DNA of 64,000 bases from DASWJZ01 sp963814905 (GTDB taxonomy: Bacteria > Pseudomonadota > Alphaproteobacteria > Rhizobiales > Afifellaceae), in assembly GCA_963814905.1 (NCBI GenBank), contig CAWFEM010000001.1, positions 112,821 to 176,820 on the forward strand. The letters run 5' to 3'. The notes below the pieces were generated by a model. That model searched no databases, was not told the origin of the DNA, and saw only the letters and a program-made list of their open reading frames with translations. The position numbers and the translations under genes were made by a program. Below, in pieces: positions 37,952-46,432 of the stretch (within the stretch, counting starts at the first letter, position 1; every line of letters starts with the position of its first letter).

Positions 37952-38956
37952 CTACGCCCTGATCGCACGCCCCTCGGAGTCAAAACGATGGATGTGCTCC
38001 GCCGGCGGCGTAAGCCACGCCTTGTCGCCAACCGCAAGCCCGTATTCGCCGGGGGCGCGAACTGTGATTCGCCCGATGCCGTCGACCGTGACGTAGAAGA
38101 AGGTGTCGGAACCGAGATGCTCGGCAATCTCGATGCGCCCCGACCATGTGCCTTTCTCGTGCGAGATCTCCAGATGTTCCGGGCGAATGCCGATTGTCTT
38201 GCCGCCAAGCTTGTCGGCGGCGGGGCCTTCGATCAGGTTCATCTTGGGCGAGCCGATGAAGCCGGCGACGAAGAGATTGTCCGGCCGCGTATAGAGCTCC
38301 AGCGGCGAGCCGACCTGCTCCACCCGGCCGGCGTTCAGGACCACGATCTTGTCGGCCATGGTCATCGCCTCGACCTGGTCGTGGGTGACGTAGATCGCCG
38401 TGGTTCCGAGGTCGTCCTGCAGGCGCGCGATCTCCAATCGCATATTGACGCGAAGCGCGGCGTCGAGATTGGACAGCGGCTCATCGAAGAGGAACGCCTT
38501 CGGCTCGCGCACGATGGCGCGTCCGATGGCGACGCGCTGGCGCTGTCCGCCGGAAAGCGCGCTCGGCCGCCGTTCCAGATAGGGCGTCAGATTGAGGAGA
38601 TCGGCGGCGGCGTCGACTTTCTTGTCGCGCTCCGCCTTGTCGACGCCGGCCATGCGCAGGCCGAAGCCGATATTGTTCCTGACCGTCATGTGCGGATAGA
38701 GCGCATAGGACTGGAAGACCATGGAGAGCCCGCGCTTCGCGGGCGGCTGGTCGATGACGTCGACGCCGTCGATCAGGATCGCGCCGGCGGTCGCGTCCTC
38801 CAGTCCGGCGATCAGGCGCAGAAGAGTCGACTTGCCGCAGCCGGACGGTCCCACGAACACAACGAAGGATCCGTCCTCCACGACGAGATCCACGCCCTGG
38901 ATCACCTTGACTTCGCCGAACGCCTTCTCGACGCCTTGGAGTTCAATCTTGCCCAT
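37952..38956 (-). CDS. Polyol ABC transporter ATP-binding protein (SmoK/MalK-type)
   Basis: The 334-residue ATPase has Walker A (GPSGCGKSTLLR), Q-loop (FQSYALYPH), signature (LSGGQRQRVAIGRAI), Walker B (AFLFDEPLSNLDA), H-loop (THDQVEAM) and a C-terminal MalK-type OB/TOBE domain ending GYDKAWLTPPAEHIHRFD-like. It is the fourth gene of the binding protein-permease-permease-ATPase-dehydrogenase operon, an order known for the sorbitol/mannitol (smo) system. Confidence 0.92.
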   Translation of the reverse strand: MGKIELQGVEKAFGEVKVIQGVDLVVEDGSFVVFVGPSGCGKSTLLRLIAGLEDATAGAILIDGVDVIDQPPAKRGLSMVFQSYALYPHMTVRNNIGFGLRMAGVDKAERDKKVDAAADLLNLTPYLERRPSALSGGQRQRVAIGRAIVREPKAFLFDEPLSNLDAALRVNMRLEIARLQDDLGTTAIYVTHDQVEAMTMADKIVVLNAGRVEQVGSPLELYTRPDNLFVAGFIGSPKMNLIEGPAADKLGGKTIGIRPEHLEISHEKGTWSGRIEIAEHLGSDTFFYVTVDGIGRITVRAPGEYGLAVGDKAWLTPPAEHIHRFDSEGRAIRA

Positions 38957-39000
38957 GACCCTGCCCCGATTCCTCCCGCGTTTTCTCTCTCAGGCGCCGC

Positions 39001-39831
39001 TTATTTCACCGCACCGAAGGTGAGGCCGCGGACGAGTTGGCGCTGGCCGAACCAGCCGAGAATGACGATCGGCGCGATGGCGAGCGTGGAAGCGGCCGAA
39101 AGCTTCGCCCAGAAGTTCCCCTGCGGCGCGGAGAACGACGCGATGAACTGCGTGAGCGGCGCCGCGTCGATGGTCGTGAGGTTGAGCGTCCAGAACGCCT
39201 CGTTCCACGCCAGAATGACATTCAGAAGCACGGTCGACGCGATCCCCGGCACCGCCATCGGCGTGAGCACGAAGACGATCTCCTTCCAGGTGGTGGCGCC
39301 GTCCATGCGGGCCGCCTCAAGGATGTCCTTCGGGATCTCCTTGAAATAGGTGAAGAGCATCCAGATCACGATCGGCAGGTCGGCGAGCGAGAGCACGACA
39401 ATCAGCCCCAGATGCGTGTCGAGCAGGTGCAGCCGGATGAAGATCAGGTACATCGGCACGAGCACGCCGACGGCCGGCATCATCTTGGTGGAGAGCATCC
39501 ACAGGAGCAGGTCCTTGGTGCGCTTGGTGGGCGAGAACGCCATGCCCCAGGCGGCCGGAATCGCGATGATCAGCGAAAGCAGCGTCGAGCCGCCGGCGAG
39601 GATGATGGAGTTCAGCGCAAACTTCACGTAGTCGCGCTGATCGAGCACCGTGGAATAATTCTCCGTCGTCCAGTCGAAGAAGAGGAAGGCGGGTGGCGTC
39701 GAATAGGCCTCAAGCTCGGTCTTGAAGCTGGTGATCACCATCCACAGGATCGGGAAGAAGACGATGAAGCCGGCCGCCCATCCGATGACGGTCCAGACGG
39801 CGACGGTGGCGGTGGAGTTCTTGCGGGCCAT
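39001..39831 (-). CDS. Polyol ABC transporter permease (SmoG/MalG-like)
   Basis: This 276-residue permease has six membrane segments and the coupling loop EAARMDGATTWKEIVFVLTPMA (about residues 180-200). The features match MalG-class permeases, and WAKLSAASTLAIAPIVILGWFGQRQLVRGLTFGAVK is a typical C terminus for the sorbitol/mannitol group. It lies two bases after the first permease gene. Confidence 0.9.
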   Translation of the reverse strand: MARKNSTATVAVWTVIGWAAGFIVFFPILWMVITSFKTELEAYSTPPAFLFFDWTTENYSTVLDQRDYVKFALNSIILAGGSTLLSLIIAIPAAWGMAFSPTKRTKDLLLWMLSTKMMPAVGVLVPMYLIFIRLHLLDTHLGLIVVLSLADLPIVIWMLFTYFKEIPKDILEAARMDGATTWKEIVFVLTPMAVPGIASTVLLNVILAWNEAFWTLNLTTIDAAPLTQFIASFSAPQGNFWAKLSAASTLAIAPIVILGWFGQRQLVRGLTFGAVK

Positions 39832-39833
39832 GG

Positions 39834-40706
39834 TCAGGCGTCCAGGTTCTTGCCGACGATGCGGACGAGGAAGAACGCAACGATGTTGGCGAGGATCACG
39901 GCGACGATGCCTCCGGCGGAGGCCGCGCCGACATTGGAGTTCAGGATCGCCTGCTGGAAGACCAGATAGGCGAGGTTCGTCGTCGCCTGCCCCGGCCCGC
40001 CGTCCGTAGTGACGCGGATCTCGGCGAAGATGCCGAGCAGGAAGATCGTCTCGATCATGATGACGACGGTGATCGGCCGCGCCAGATGCGGCAGCACGAT
40101 CCAGGAGAAGAACGAGAACGTGCCGGCCCCGTCCATCTCCGCCGCTTCCTTCTGCTCAAGGTCGAGCGACTGCAGCGCGGTGAAGATGATCAGCGTCGCA
40201 AACGGCGTCCACTGCCAGGCGACGATCAGGATAACGGAGAGCATCGGCGCCTGGGCGAACCAGTCGACCGGGGGAAAGCCGAACGATTTCACGATCCAGG
40301 CGAAGAAGCCGGAGACCGGATTCATCAGGAGGTTCTTCCAGACGAGCGCGGAGACGGTCGGCATGACGAAGAACGGGGCGATGATCATCAGCCGCACGAT
40401 CCCCTGCCCGAAGATCGGCTGATCGAGGAGAAGTGCCAGCAAGGTGCCCAGCACGACGGTGATGATCAGCACCGATCCGACCAGGACCAGCGTATTGATG
40501 ATCGCGGTGTTGAAGGCCGCGTTGGTCAGGAAATAGGAATAGTTCTTGAACCCGATGAAGCCGGAGCGTTCCGGGTAAAGGAGATTGTAGCGCAGGAGCG
40601 AGAAGTAGATCGTCAGCCCAAGCGGCACGATCATCCAGATGAAGAGCAGAATCACCGACGGTGAGACCGCGACCCTGCCGATCGATTGCGACCGTTTCGT
40701 CGCCAT
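39834..40706 (-). CDS. Polyol ABC transporter permease (SmoF/MalF-like)
   Basis: The protein (290 residues) begins with a basic segment before its first membrane helix and has the coupling loop EAAEMDGAGTFSFFSWIVLPHL. Segments such as FTALQSLDLEQKEAAE and LLGIFAEIRVTTDGGPG are typical of sorbitol/mannitol-class MalF permeases. It follows the binding-protein gene after 140 bases that include a strong hairpin without a T-run. Confidence 0.9.
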   Translation of the reverse strand: MATKRSQSIGRVAVSPSVILLFIWMIVPLGLTIYFSLLRYNLLYPERSGFIGFKNYSYFLTNAAFNTAIINTLVLVGSVLIITVVLGTLLALLLDQPIFGQGIVRLMIIAPFFVMPTVSALVWKNLLMNPVSGFFAWIVKSFGFPPVDWFAQAPMLSVILIVAWQWTPFATLIIFTALQSLDLEQKEAAEMDGAGTFSFFSWIVLPHLARPITVVIMIETIFLLGIFAEIRVTTDGGPGQATTNLAYLVFQQAILNSNVGAASAGGIVAVILANIVAFFLVRIVGKNLDA

Positions 40707-40804
40707 TTCCGTTTCCCCCGGTATGCGCCGGGCCGGTGCGGCTCTTCTGGCCGCATCCGGCTTCCGGACTTACGGACCTTTGGGAGGACCGTGTTTGTCG
40801 ACTG

Positions 40805-40828
40805 GCGCGGCGGGTTTTTCCGCCGCGC
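40805..40828. repeat. Intercistronic GC hairpin between binding-protein and permease genes
   Basis: GCGCGGCGG and CCGCCGCGC pair exactly (nine base pairs) around a GTTTTT loop. On the minus strand no T-run follows, so it is not a classical terminator. Hairpins at this position commonly protect the upstream mRNA and allow the binding protein to exceed the membrane subunits; that role is inferred from position. Confidence 0.55.
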
Positions 40829-40846
40829 GCTTTCTCGAAAGGCAGT

Positions 40847-42163
40847 CTAGTTGATGTAGCCCGCCTGGGTCATCTCATCGACCGCGGTCTGCTGCGCCTG
40901 GGCGAGCGCCTCGTCGACCGTGCTGGAACCGGCGAGAGCCGCGGAGAAGTACTGGCCGACCGTCGTGCCCAGCCCCTGGAATTCGGGGATGGCGACGAAC
41001 TGCACGCCGGTATAGGGCACCGGATCGACCGTCGGATGCGTCGGGTCAGCCGAGTTGATGGAGTCGAGCGTCATCTTCGCGAACGGCGCCGCGGCAAGAT
41101 AGTCCGGGTTGTTGTAGAGCGACGTGCGCGTGCCGGGAGGAACGTTGGCCCAGCCTTCCTTGGAGGCGACGAGCTCGGTGTAGCCCTTCGAGGTCGCCCA
41201 CGAGATGAACTTCTCCGCCGCGTCGACCTTCTGCGAGCCGGCCGGAATGGCGAGCGACCATGCCCAAAGCCAGTTAGCGTTCTTGCCCATGCCGGTGTTC
41301 GGCGCGAGCGCGAAGCCGACCTTGTCGGCCACGGAGGATTCCTTCGGGTTGGTAACGAAGGAGGCGGCGACCGTCGCGTCGATCCACATGGCGCACTTGC
41401 CGGAATTGAAAAGCGCCAGGTTCTCGTTGAAGCCGTTCGACGAGGCGCCCGGAGGGCCGGCGTCGTTCATGAGGTCGACGTAGAACTGAAGCGTGTTCTT
41501 CCACGCTGGCTGATCGAATTGCGGCTGCCAGTTCTCGTCGAACCAGCGGGCGCCGAAGGAGTTCGACATGGCGGTCAGGAACGCCATGTTCTCGCCCCAG
41601 CCGGCCTTGCCGCGCAGGCAGATGCCGTAGATCTCGTTGCCCTTGTCGGTGATCTTGCGCGCCGCATCGGCAACGAAGTCCCAGGTCGGGCTGTCCGGCA
41701 TCTTGATGCCGGCCTTATCGAACAGGTCCGTCCGATACATGATCATCGAGCTCTCGCCGTAGAACGGCGCGGCGTAAAGCTTGCCCTCGTAGGTCAGGCC
41801 GGCGCGGATGGCCGGAAGCAGGTCGTCGACATCGTAGTCGGCGCCGAGATTGTCGAGCGGCACGAGCCAGTTCTGCTTGGCCCAGATCGGGACCTCGTAG
41901 GTGCCGATCGTCAGGACGTCGAACTGGCCGCCCTTGGTGGCGATGTCCGTCGTCACCCGCTGGCGCAGGACGTTCTCTTCCAGCGTGACCCACTGGACCT
42001 GGATATCGGGATTCTTCGTGGTGAAGTCGTCAGTCAGCCCCTGCATACGGATCATGTCGGCGTTGTTGACGGTCGCGACGGTCAGGGTGGTCTGAGCCGA
42101 AGCGCCAGCCGTCAGCGCGGCAACCGCGCACGCACCGAGGAGGGCACGAAAGGCCATCGTCAT
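40847..42163 (-). CDS. Polyol (sorbitol/mannitol-type) ABC transporter binding protein
   Basis: The 438-residue protein has a Sec signal peptide (AFRALLGACAVAALTAGASAQ) and a mature part that begins TTLTVATVNNADMIRMQGL, a sequence typical of SmoE/MtlE sorbitol-mannitol binding proteins. TYEVPIWAKQNWLVPLDNL and APFYGESSMIMYRTDLFDKAG strengthen the match. ATG 42163 follows GGGAGGAACTCA, a strong ribosome binding site. It is the first gene of the transporter operon and lies just downstream of the SorC regulator gene, with a palindrome between. Confidence 0.92.
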   Translation of the reverse strand: MTMAFRALLGACAVAALTAGASAQTTLTVATVNNADMIRMQGLTDDFTTKNPDIQVQWVTLEENVLRQRVTTDIATKGGQFDVLTIGTYEVPIWAKQNWLVPLDNLGADYDVDDLLPAIRAGLTYEGKLYAAPFYGESSMIMYRTDLFDKAGIKMPDSPTWDFVADAARKITDKGNEIYGICLRGKAGWGENMAFLTAMSNSFGARWFDENWQPQFDQPAWKNTLQFYVDLMNDAGPPGASSNGFNENLALFNSGKCAMWIDATVAASFVTNPKESSVADKVGFALAPNTGMGKNANWLWAWSLAIPAGSQKVDAAEKFISWATSKGYTELVASKEGWANVPPGTRTSLYNNPDYLAAAPFAKMTLDSINSADPTHPTVDPVPYTGVQFVAIPEFQGLGTTVGQYFSAALAGSSTVDEALAQAQQTAVDEMTQAGYIN

Positions 42164-42190
42164 TGAGTTCCTCCCTTATGCCTGGATTGG

Positions 42191-42217
42191 GCATTTGCTC
42201 TTAAGGCAGGCAAATGC
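42191..42217. promoter_or_regulatory. Inverted repeat upstream of the polyol operon, candidate SorC operator
   Basis: GCATTTGC (42191-42198) and GCAAATGC (42210-42217) are exact inverted copies with an eleven-base spacer, 28-54 bases upstream of the binding-protein ATG. The SorC regulator gene ends 69 bases further on. SorC/DeoR-like regulators act on operators of this length. The link to this regulator is inferred from proximity. Confidence 0.5.
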
Positions 42218-42285
42218 TCGCAAGACAGGCTGCGACTGTCAATTGAATTTTATGCTGCGCCGCGGCATCGAGAGGCACGGAAGCG

Positions 42286-43269
42286 CTATGCGAGAAGTCG
42301 CTCCGCGGTTTTCTCGTCGGTGATAAGTCCCGATAGCCACTTGCCTTTCAGCGCCGCCGAAATCGCCTTCGTCTTGTTCTCGCCCATAGAGACGCCGATC
42401 GTCAGGTTGCGCGCGGGCTGGCCAAGCTTGACGCTCGCGACCCGGTCGTTGGTGAGCCCTTCGATGATGCCCCCCGCCGAATCGAAGGCCCACCCGACGA
42501 TCTCGCCCACCGCGCCGGCCTTGTTCAGGATCTGCAATTCCTTGCGGGTGATGAAGCCGTCCTGCAGAAGTGGCGGGTTCTCGCCGAGGTCGCCGACGCC
42601 GACATAGGTGACGTCGGCACTGGCGGCGAGGCTCACGATCTGGCGCACGGACGCCTGCTCGAAGAAGAGATCGCGCTCGTGGCTGGTGGAGGCAATCACC
42701 GGCAGCGGCATCGGATAGTGCGGCGCCTGGACGGCGTCGGCGAAGCGAACGATGACGTCATAGAAGGAAGCGCTGCCGTCGGCGGCGATATTGCCGACCA
42801 GCGATACGATCTTGTGGTGCGGGCATTCGAGCGGCGGGAGCTGCTCGACGGCGGCGCGCAGCGACCGGCCGCTGCCGATCGCGACCACGATCGGATGCAG
42901 CGATTTCAACCGCTGCTCCATGTCGGCGGCCGCCGCTTCGGCGATGCCGACCGTGCTTGACGGCGAGGCGGGGTCGCTCGGCACCACCTCGCAGAGCTCC
43001 AGCCCGAATTTTTCCGTCAACCGCGCGGCGAGTTCCATGCAATGCGCGATCGGGTGATCGAGCCGGACCTTGATCAGCCGCTCAGAGACGGCAAGAGAGA
43101 CCAGGCGCTGCGCCGTCTGGCGCGATACGCCGAGCTTCTGCGCCACTTCGTCCTGCGTGTTGCCGGCGACGTAATAGAGCCAGCCGGCGCGCGCCGCATC
43201 GTCGAGGCGCTCCGCTTCGATCTCGCTCTTCGCGCTCTTGCCGCGCGGCCGGTGAACCTTCTCTTGCAT
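42286..43269 (-). CDS. SorC/DeoR-type transcriptional regulator of polyol uptake
   Basis: The protein (327 residues) has an N-terminal helix-turn-helix (NTQDEVAQKLGVSRQTAQRLVSLAVSERLIKV, about 38-70) and a C-terminal sugar-phosphate isomerase-like effector domain, as in SorC regulators; VVAIGSGRSLRAAVEQL is the characteristic glycine-rich segment. It reads in the same direction as the polyol operon and lies immediately upstream. Family members are usually released from or activated at their operators by a phosphorylated or free sugar alcohol. Confidence 0.9.
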   Translation of the reverse strand: MQEKVHRPRGKSAKSEIEAERLDDAARAGWLYYVAGNTQDEVAQKLGVSRQTAQRLVSLAVSERLIKVRLDHPIAHCMELAARLTEKFGLELCEVVPSDPASPSSTVGIAEAAAADMEQRLKSLHPIVVAIGSGRSLRAAVEQLPPLECPHHKIVSLVGNIAADGSASFYDVIVRFADAVQAPHYPMPLPVIASTSHERDLFFEQASVRQIVSLAASADVTYVGVGDLGENPPLLQDGFITRKELQILNKAGAVGEIVGWAFDSAGGIIEGLTNDRVASVKLGQPARNLTIGVSMGENKTKAISAALKGKWLSGLITDEKTAERLLA

Positions 43270-43278
43270 CGTCTGAGC

Positions 43279-43945
43279 CTAGTCCTCACGAAGCGCCGCG
43301 GCTATCTCGTCCATGCTGTCAAAGACACGGACGCCGGAATTTGCCCTCGCCGCCGACCGCGTCGCGGTGTCGAAGTGGCTGCCGCCGACGAAGCGCCACA
43401 CCTCCATGCCGGCGTTGCGGCCGGCGAGTAACGCCAACCTCGCTGTCCTCGATCACCAGGCACGCCGTCGGATCGACCTTCATCGCCCGCGCCGCGTAAA
43501 GGAAGAGGTCGGGCGCGGGCTTGCCGCTCGCGACCATCGAGGCGCAGAACACGTTGCCCGCGAAATAGGGCGCCAGGCCGGTCACCTCAAGCGAAAGCGA
43601 AGCGCGCTCCACGCTGCTGCTCGTCGCCATGCAGTGGGGGGTGGCAAGGCCGGCGAGCAGATCGACGATGCCGGGCATGGGGGAAAGTTCCTTCTGATAG
43701 GCCGCAAAGAGCCGCGCCAGGAAATCGGCGTCGAATCCGGGCGCGATGTCGTGCCCGACGAGCCGGCGGAAATCCTCCTTCACCACGGCGATCGAGCGCC
43801 CGAGATAGGTCGCGCGCACATAGCCGATGTCGACGTCGAGACCGTGCGCGCAAAGCGCCTGCCTGAGCGTCTCGGTGGAGATGACCTCGCTGTCGATCAG
43901 CACCCCGTCGCAGTCGAAGATGATGAGTTCGCGCGGCTTCGCCAT
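43279..43945 (-). pseudogene. HAD-superfamily hydrolase (beta-phosphoglucomutase-like), one frameshift
   Basis: The product is a haloacid dehalogenase-type phosphatase with DxD motif FDCDGVLIDSE (nucleophile about residue 11), a helical cap, the motif II region CMATSSSVERA, the Lys in SGKPAPDLFL and motif IV VIEDSEVGV. After this last motif the frame breaks near 43430; the other frame continues AGRNAGMEVWRFVGGSHF to a stop at 43279. One extra base accounts for the break. ATG 43945 follows GGAAGGGAGAA. It is the first gene before the SorC gene and may remove phosphate from a sugar phosphate in polyol metabolism. Confidence 0.8.
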
Positions 43946-44069
43946 TTCTCCCTTCCCTGCGGCCGCCGCGAGAAAACACCATCGCGGCGGCGCCGTCACA
44001 TCCTAGGCCGGCGCACCCGAAAAGCGCATTGAAGCCCGAGAAAAGCCATGCTAGACGGCATTAATTACC

Positions 44070-44097
44070 TCTCAGACATGACATATGATATCTGAGA
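44070..44097. promoter_or_regulatory. Inverted repeat at the start of the XRE gene, candidate autoregulatory operator
   Basis: TCTCAGA (44070-44076) and TCTGAGA (44091-44097) are exact inverted copies separated by fourteen bases that contain CATATG. The element ends two bases before the start codon of the small helix-turn-helix gene, so binding would block transcription or translation of that gene. The role is inferred. Confidence 0.45.
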
Positions 44098-44098
44098 C

Positions 44099-44344
44099 AT
44101 GATCTCCGCCGCTCAATTGCGCGCCGCCCGGGCGCTCCTCGCCTTCGACCAGCGAAAGATCGCGGAGCTCTCCGGCCTCTCGGTCCCGACCATCCAGCGG
44201 ATGGAGGCGAGCGAGGGCGTGATCCGCGGCAACGTCGATTCCCTCATGAAGCTGATCGGCGCGCTCGACGCCGCGGGCGTGGAGTTGATCGGCGAAGGAA
44301 ATGCGAGCGCTGGCGGCGGGCGCGGGGTGCGTCTCAAGGCATGA
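44099..44344 (+). CDS. Small XRE-type helix-turn-helix regulator
   Basis: This 81-residue protein is mostly a single helix-turn-helix domain: QLRAARALLAFDQRKIAELSGLSVPTIQRMEASEG (about 5-40). The rest is a short helix and a Gly-rich tail. Such proteins often regulate themselves and the genes next to them. It is 76 bases upstream of the hyf-like operon and reads in the same direction, so it may control that operon. No ribosome binding site is evident and the start codon lies at the edge of an inverted repeat, suggesting a leaderless or poorly translated message. Confidence 0.75.
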   Translation: MISAAQLRAARALLAFDQRKIAELSGLSVPTIQRMEASEGVIRGNVDSLMKLIGALDAAGVELIGEGNASAGGGRGVRLKA

Positions 44345-44419
44345 CCGCAAGCGGGGGCACGTCCGAACGCCCGGCGTCGTGGATGGGCGGGGCCGACCAC
44401 GGGCTCGCGCGGTCGCGCC

Positions 44420-46432
44420 ATGTCTGATGCGTCGCTGCCGCTCATCCTGGTCGCGGCGCATCTCGCCGTCGGGCTCTTCGCGATCGTCCGCAATCGTGAG
44501 GGCAGCACCTCCACCATCGTCTATGGCGTGACCGCCGCGATCTCGGCCGTGCTTGCCTTCTTCGCGCTCGCACATCTCGTCGCCAACGCCGCGCCGCTGA
44601 AGGCGACGCTGCCGCTCGGCCTGCCGTGGATCGGCGCGCATTTCCGCGTCGATGCGCTTGCGGCGTTCTTCCTCCTCGTCGTCAATGTCGGCGCGGCGGG
44701 CGCAAGCGTCTATGCAATCGGCTACGGACGGCACGAAGCCGCGGCGCATCGCGTGCTGCCCTTCTACGCGGCCTTCCTCGCCGGCATGAACCTCGTCGTT
44801 CTCGCCGACGACGCCTTCACCTTCCTGCTTTCGTGGGAAGTGATGTCGCTCGCCTCCTGGGCGCTGGTGCTCGCGCATCACCGCGAGCGCGACAATGTCC
44901 GCGCCGGCTACATCTATCTCGTCATGGCGGGCTTCGGCACGTTCTGCCTGCTCCTCGCCTTCGGTCTCCTCGCCGGGCCGAACGGCAACTATTTCTTCGA
45001 CGGAATCCGCGCCTTGCCGCCCTCCCCGTTCCTGGCAGCGCTGGTGCTCGCGCTCGTCCTCGTCGGCGCCGGCTCGAAGGCCGGGCTCGTGCCGCTGCAT
45101 GTCTGGTTGCCGCTCGCCCACCCCGCCGCGCCGAGCCATGTCTCCGCGCTGATGAGCGGGGTCATGACCAAGGTCGCGGTCTACGGCTTCGTGCGCATCG
45201 TGTTCGATCTTGTCGGCGTGCCGACCTGGTGGGCAGGCCTCGTCGTCCTCTCCGTCGGCGGCGTGACGGCGGCGCTCGGCGTTCTCTACGCGCTGATGCA
45301 GCACGATCTGAAGCGCCTCCTCGCCTATCACACGGTCGAGAATATCGGCATTATCTTCATCGGCCTCGGCCTGGCGCTCGCTTTCGCGGCGAACGGCATG
45401 GCGGCCGGCGCCGCGCTGGCGCTGACCGCCGCGCTCTTCCACGTCTTCAACCACATGCTCTTCAAGAGCCTGCTCTTCTTCGGTGCGGGCGCCGTGCTGA
45501 CAGCGACCGGCACGCGCGACATGGAGCATCTCGGCGGCCTGATCCACCGCATGAAGTTCACCAGCTTCGCGTTCCTGATCGGCTGCGCGGCGATTTCCGC
45601 CCTGCCGCCCTTGAACGGCTTCGCTTCCGAGTGGCTGACTTTCCAGGCAATCCTGATCAGTCCGTCGCTGCCGCAATGGGCGCTGAAGTTCGCCATCCCC
45701 ACGGTCGGCGCGCTGCTGGCGCTTTCCGCCGCGCTTGCCGCCGCCTGCTTCGTCAAGGCATTCGGCGTGACCTTCCTCGGCCGGCCGCGCAGCAGGGAGG
45801 CGGAGAAAGCAACCGAGGTCGACCGCTTCTCGCTCTCCGCGATGTTCGCCTTCGCGGGGCTTTGCGTCGTCCTCGGCGTGCTTCCGGGTCTCGCAATCGA
45901 CGCGCTCGCGCCGGTGGTCTCAAGCCTCGTCGGAGCGTCGATGCCGCGGCAGCTCGCCGAGCCGTGGCTGTCGGTCGTGCCCATCGCGGAGAGCCGCAGC
46001 TCCTATAACGGGCTGCTCCTCTTCATCTTCATCGCGGCGTCGGCAGTGCTCGCCGTATTCGTCATCCACCGGCTCGCCTCGCGCGCGCTGCGCCGCTCCG
46101 ACCCGTGGGACTGCGGCTTTCCCGATCCGAGCCCGACGACGCAATATTCAGCCGGAAGCTTCGCGCAGCCGATCCGCCGCGTCTTCGGCACGCTCGTCTT
46201 CGCGGCGCGCGAGCACGTCGACATGCCGCCGCCCGGCTCGATGCGGCCGGCGCGCTTCGAGGTGGTCCTGCGCGACCGCATATGGGACGGCCTCTACGCG
46301 CCGGTCGCTATCGGCGTGAACGCGGCGGCGACGCGGCTGAACGCGCTGCAGTTTCTCTCCATCCGGCGCTATCTGACGCTCGTTTTCATGACGCTCGTCG
46401 TGCTCCTCATCGTGCTCGCGATATGGCCATGA
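44420..46432 (+). CDS. hyfB: Hydrogenase-4-like component B (NuoL-type proton-pumping subunit)
   Basis: The 670-residue membrane protein has some 16 hydrophobic segments and belongs to the Mrp/NuoL antiporter-like family. Conserved pump features are visible in SWEVMSLASWALVLAHH (Glu of the fifth helix region), GLVPLHVWLPLAHPAAPSHVSALMSGVMTKVAVYG (the family signature with Lys and His) and LKRLLAYHTVENIGII. It begins a tight operon with four-base overlaps. The family is found in group 4 hydrogenases and in hydrogenase-related complexes; the name hyfB reflects homology only. Confidence 0.9.
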   Translation: MSDASLPLILVAAHLAVGLFAIVRNREGSTSTIVYGVTAAISAVLAFFALAHLVANAAPLKATLPLGLPWIGAHFRVDALAAFFLLVVNVGAAGASVYAIGYGRHEAAAHRVLPFYAAFLAGMNLVVLADDAFTFLLSWEVMSLASWALVLAHHRERDNVRAGYIYLVMAGFGTFCLLLAFGLLAGPNGNYFFDGIRALPPSPFLAALVLALVLVGAGSKAGLVPLHVWLPLAHPAAPSHVSALMSGVMTKVAVYGFVRIVFDLVGVPTWWAGLVVLSVGGVTAALGVLYALMQHDLKRLLAYHTVENIGIIFIGLGLALAFAANGMAAGAALALTAALFHVFNHMLFKSLLFFGAGAVLTATGTRDMEHLGGLIHRMKFTSFAFLIGCAAISALPPLNGFASEWLTFQAILISPSLPQWALKFAIPTVGALLALSAALAAACFVKAFGVTFLGRPRSREAEKATEVDRFSLSAMFAFAGLCVVLGVLPGLAIDALAPVVSSLVGASMPRQLAEPWLSVVPIAESRSSYNGLLLFIFIAASAVLAVFVIHRLASRALRRSDPWDCGFPDPSPTTQYSAGSFAQPIRRVFGTLVFAAREHVDMPPPGSMRPARFEVVLRDRIWDGLYAPVAIGVNAAATRLNALQFLSIRRYLTLVFMTLVVLLIVLAIWP

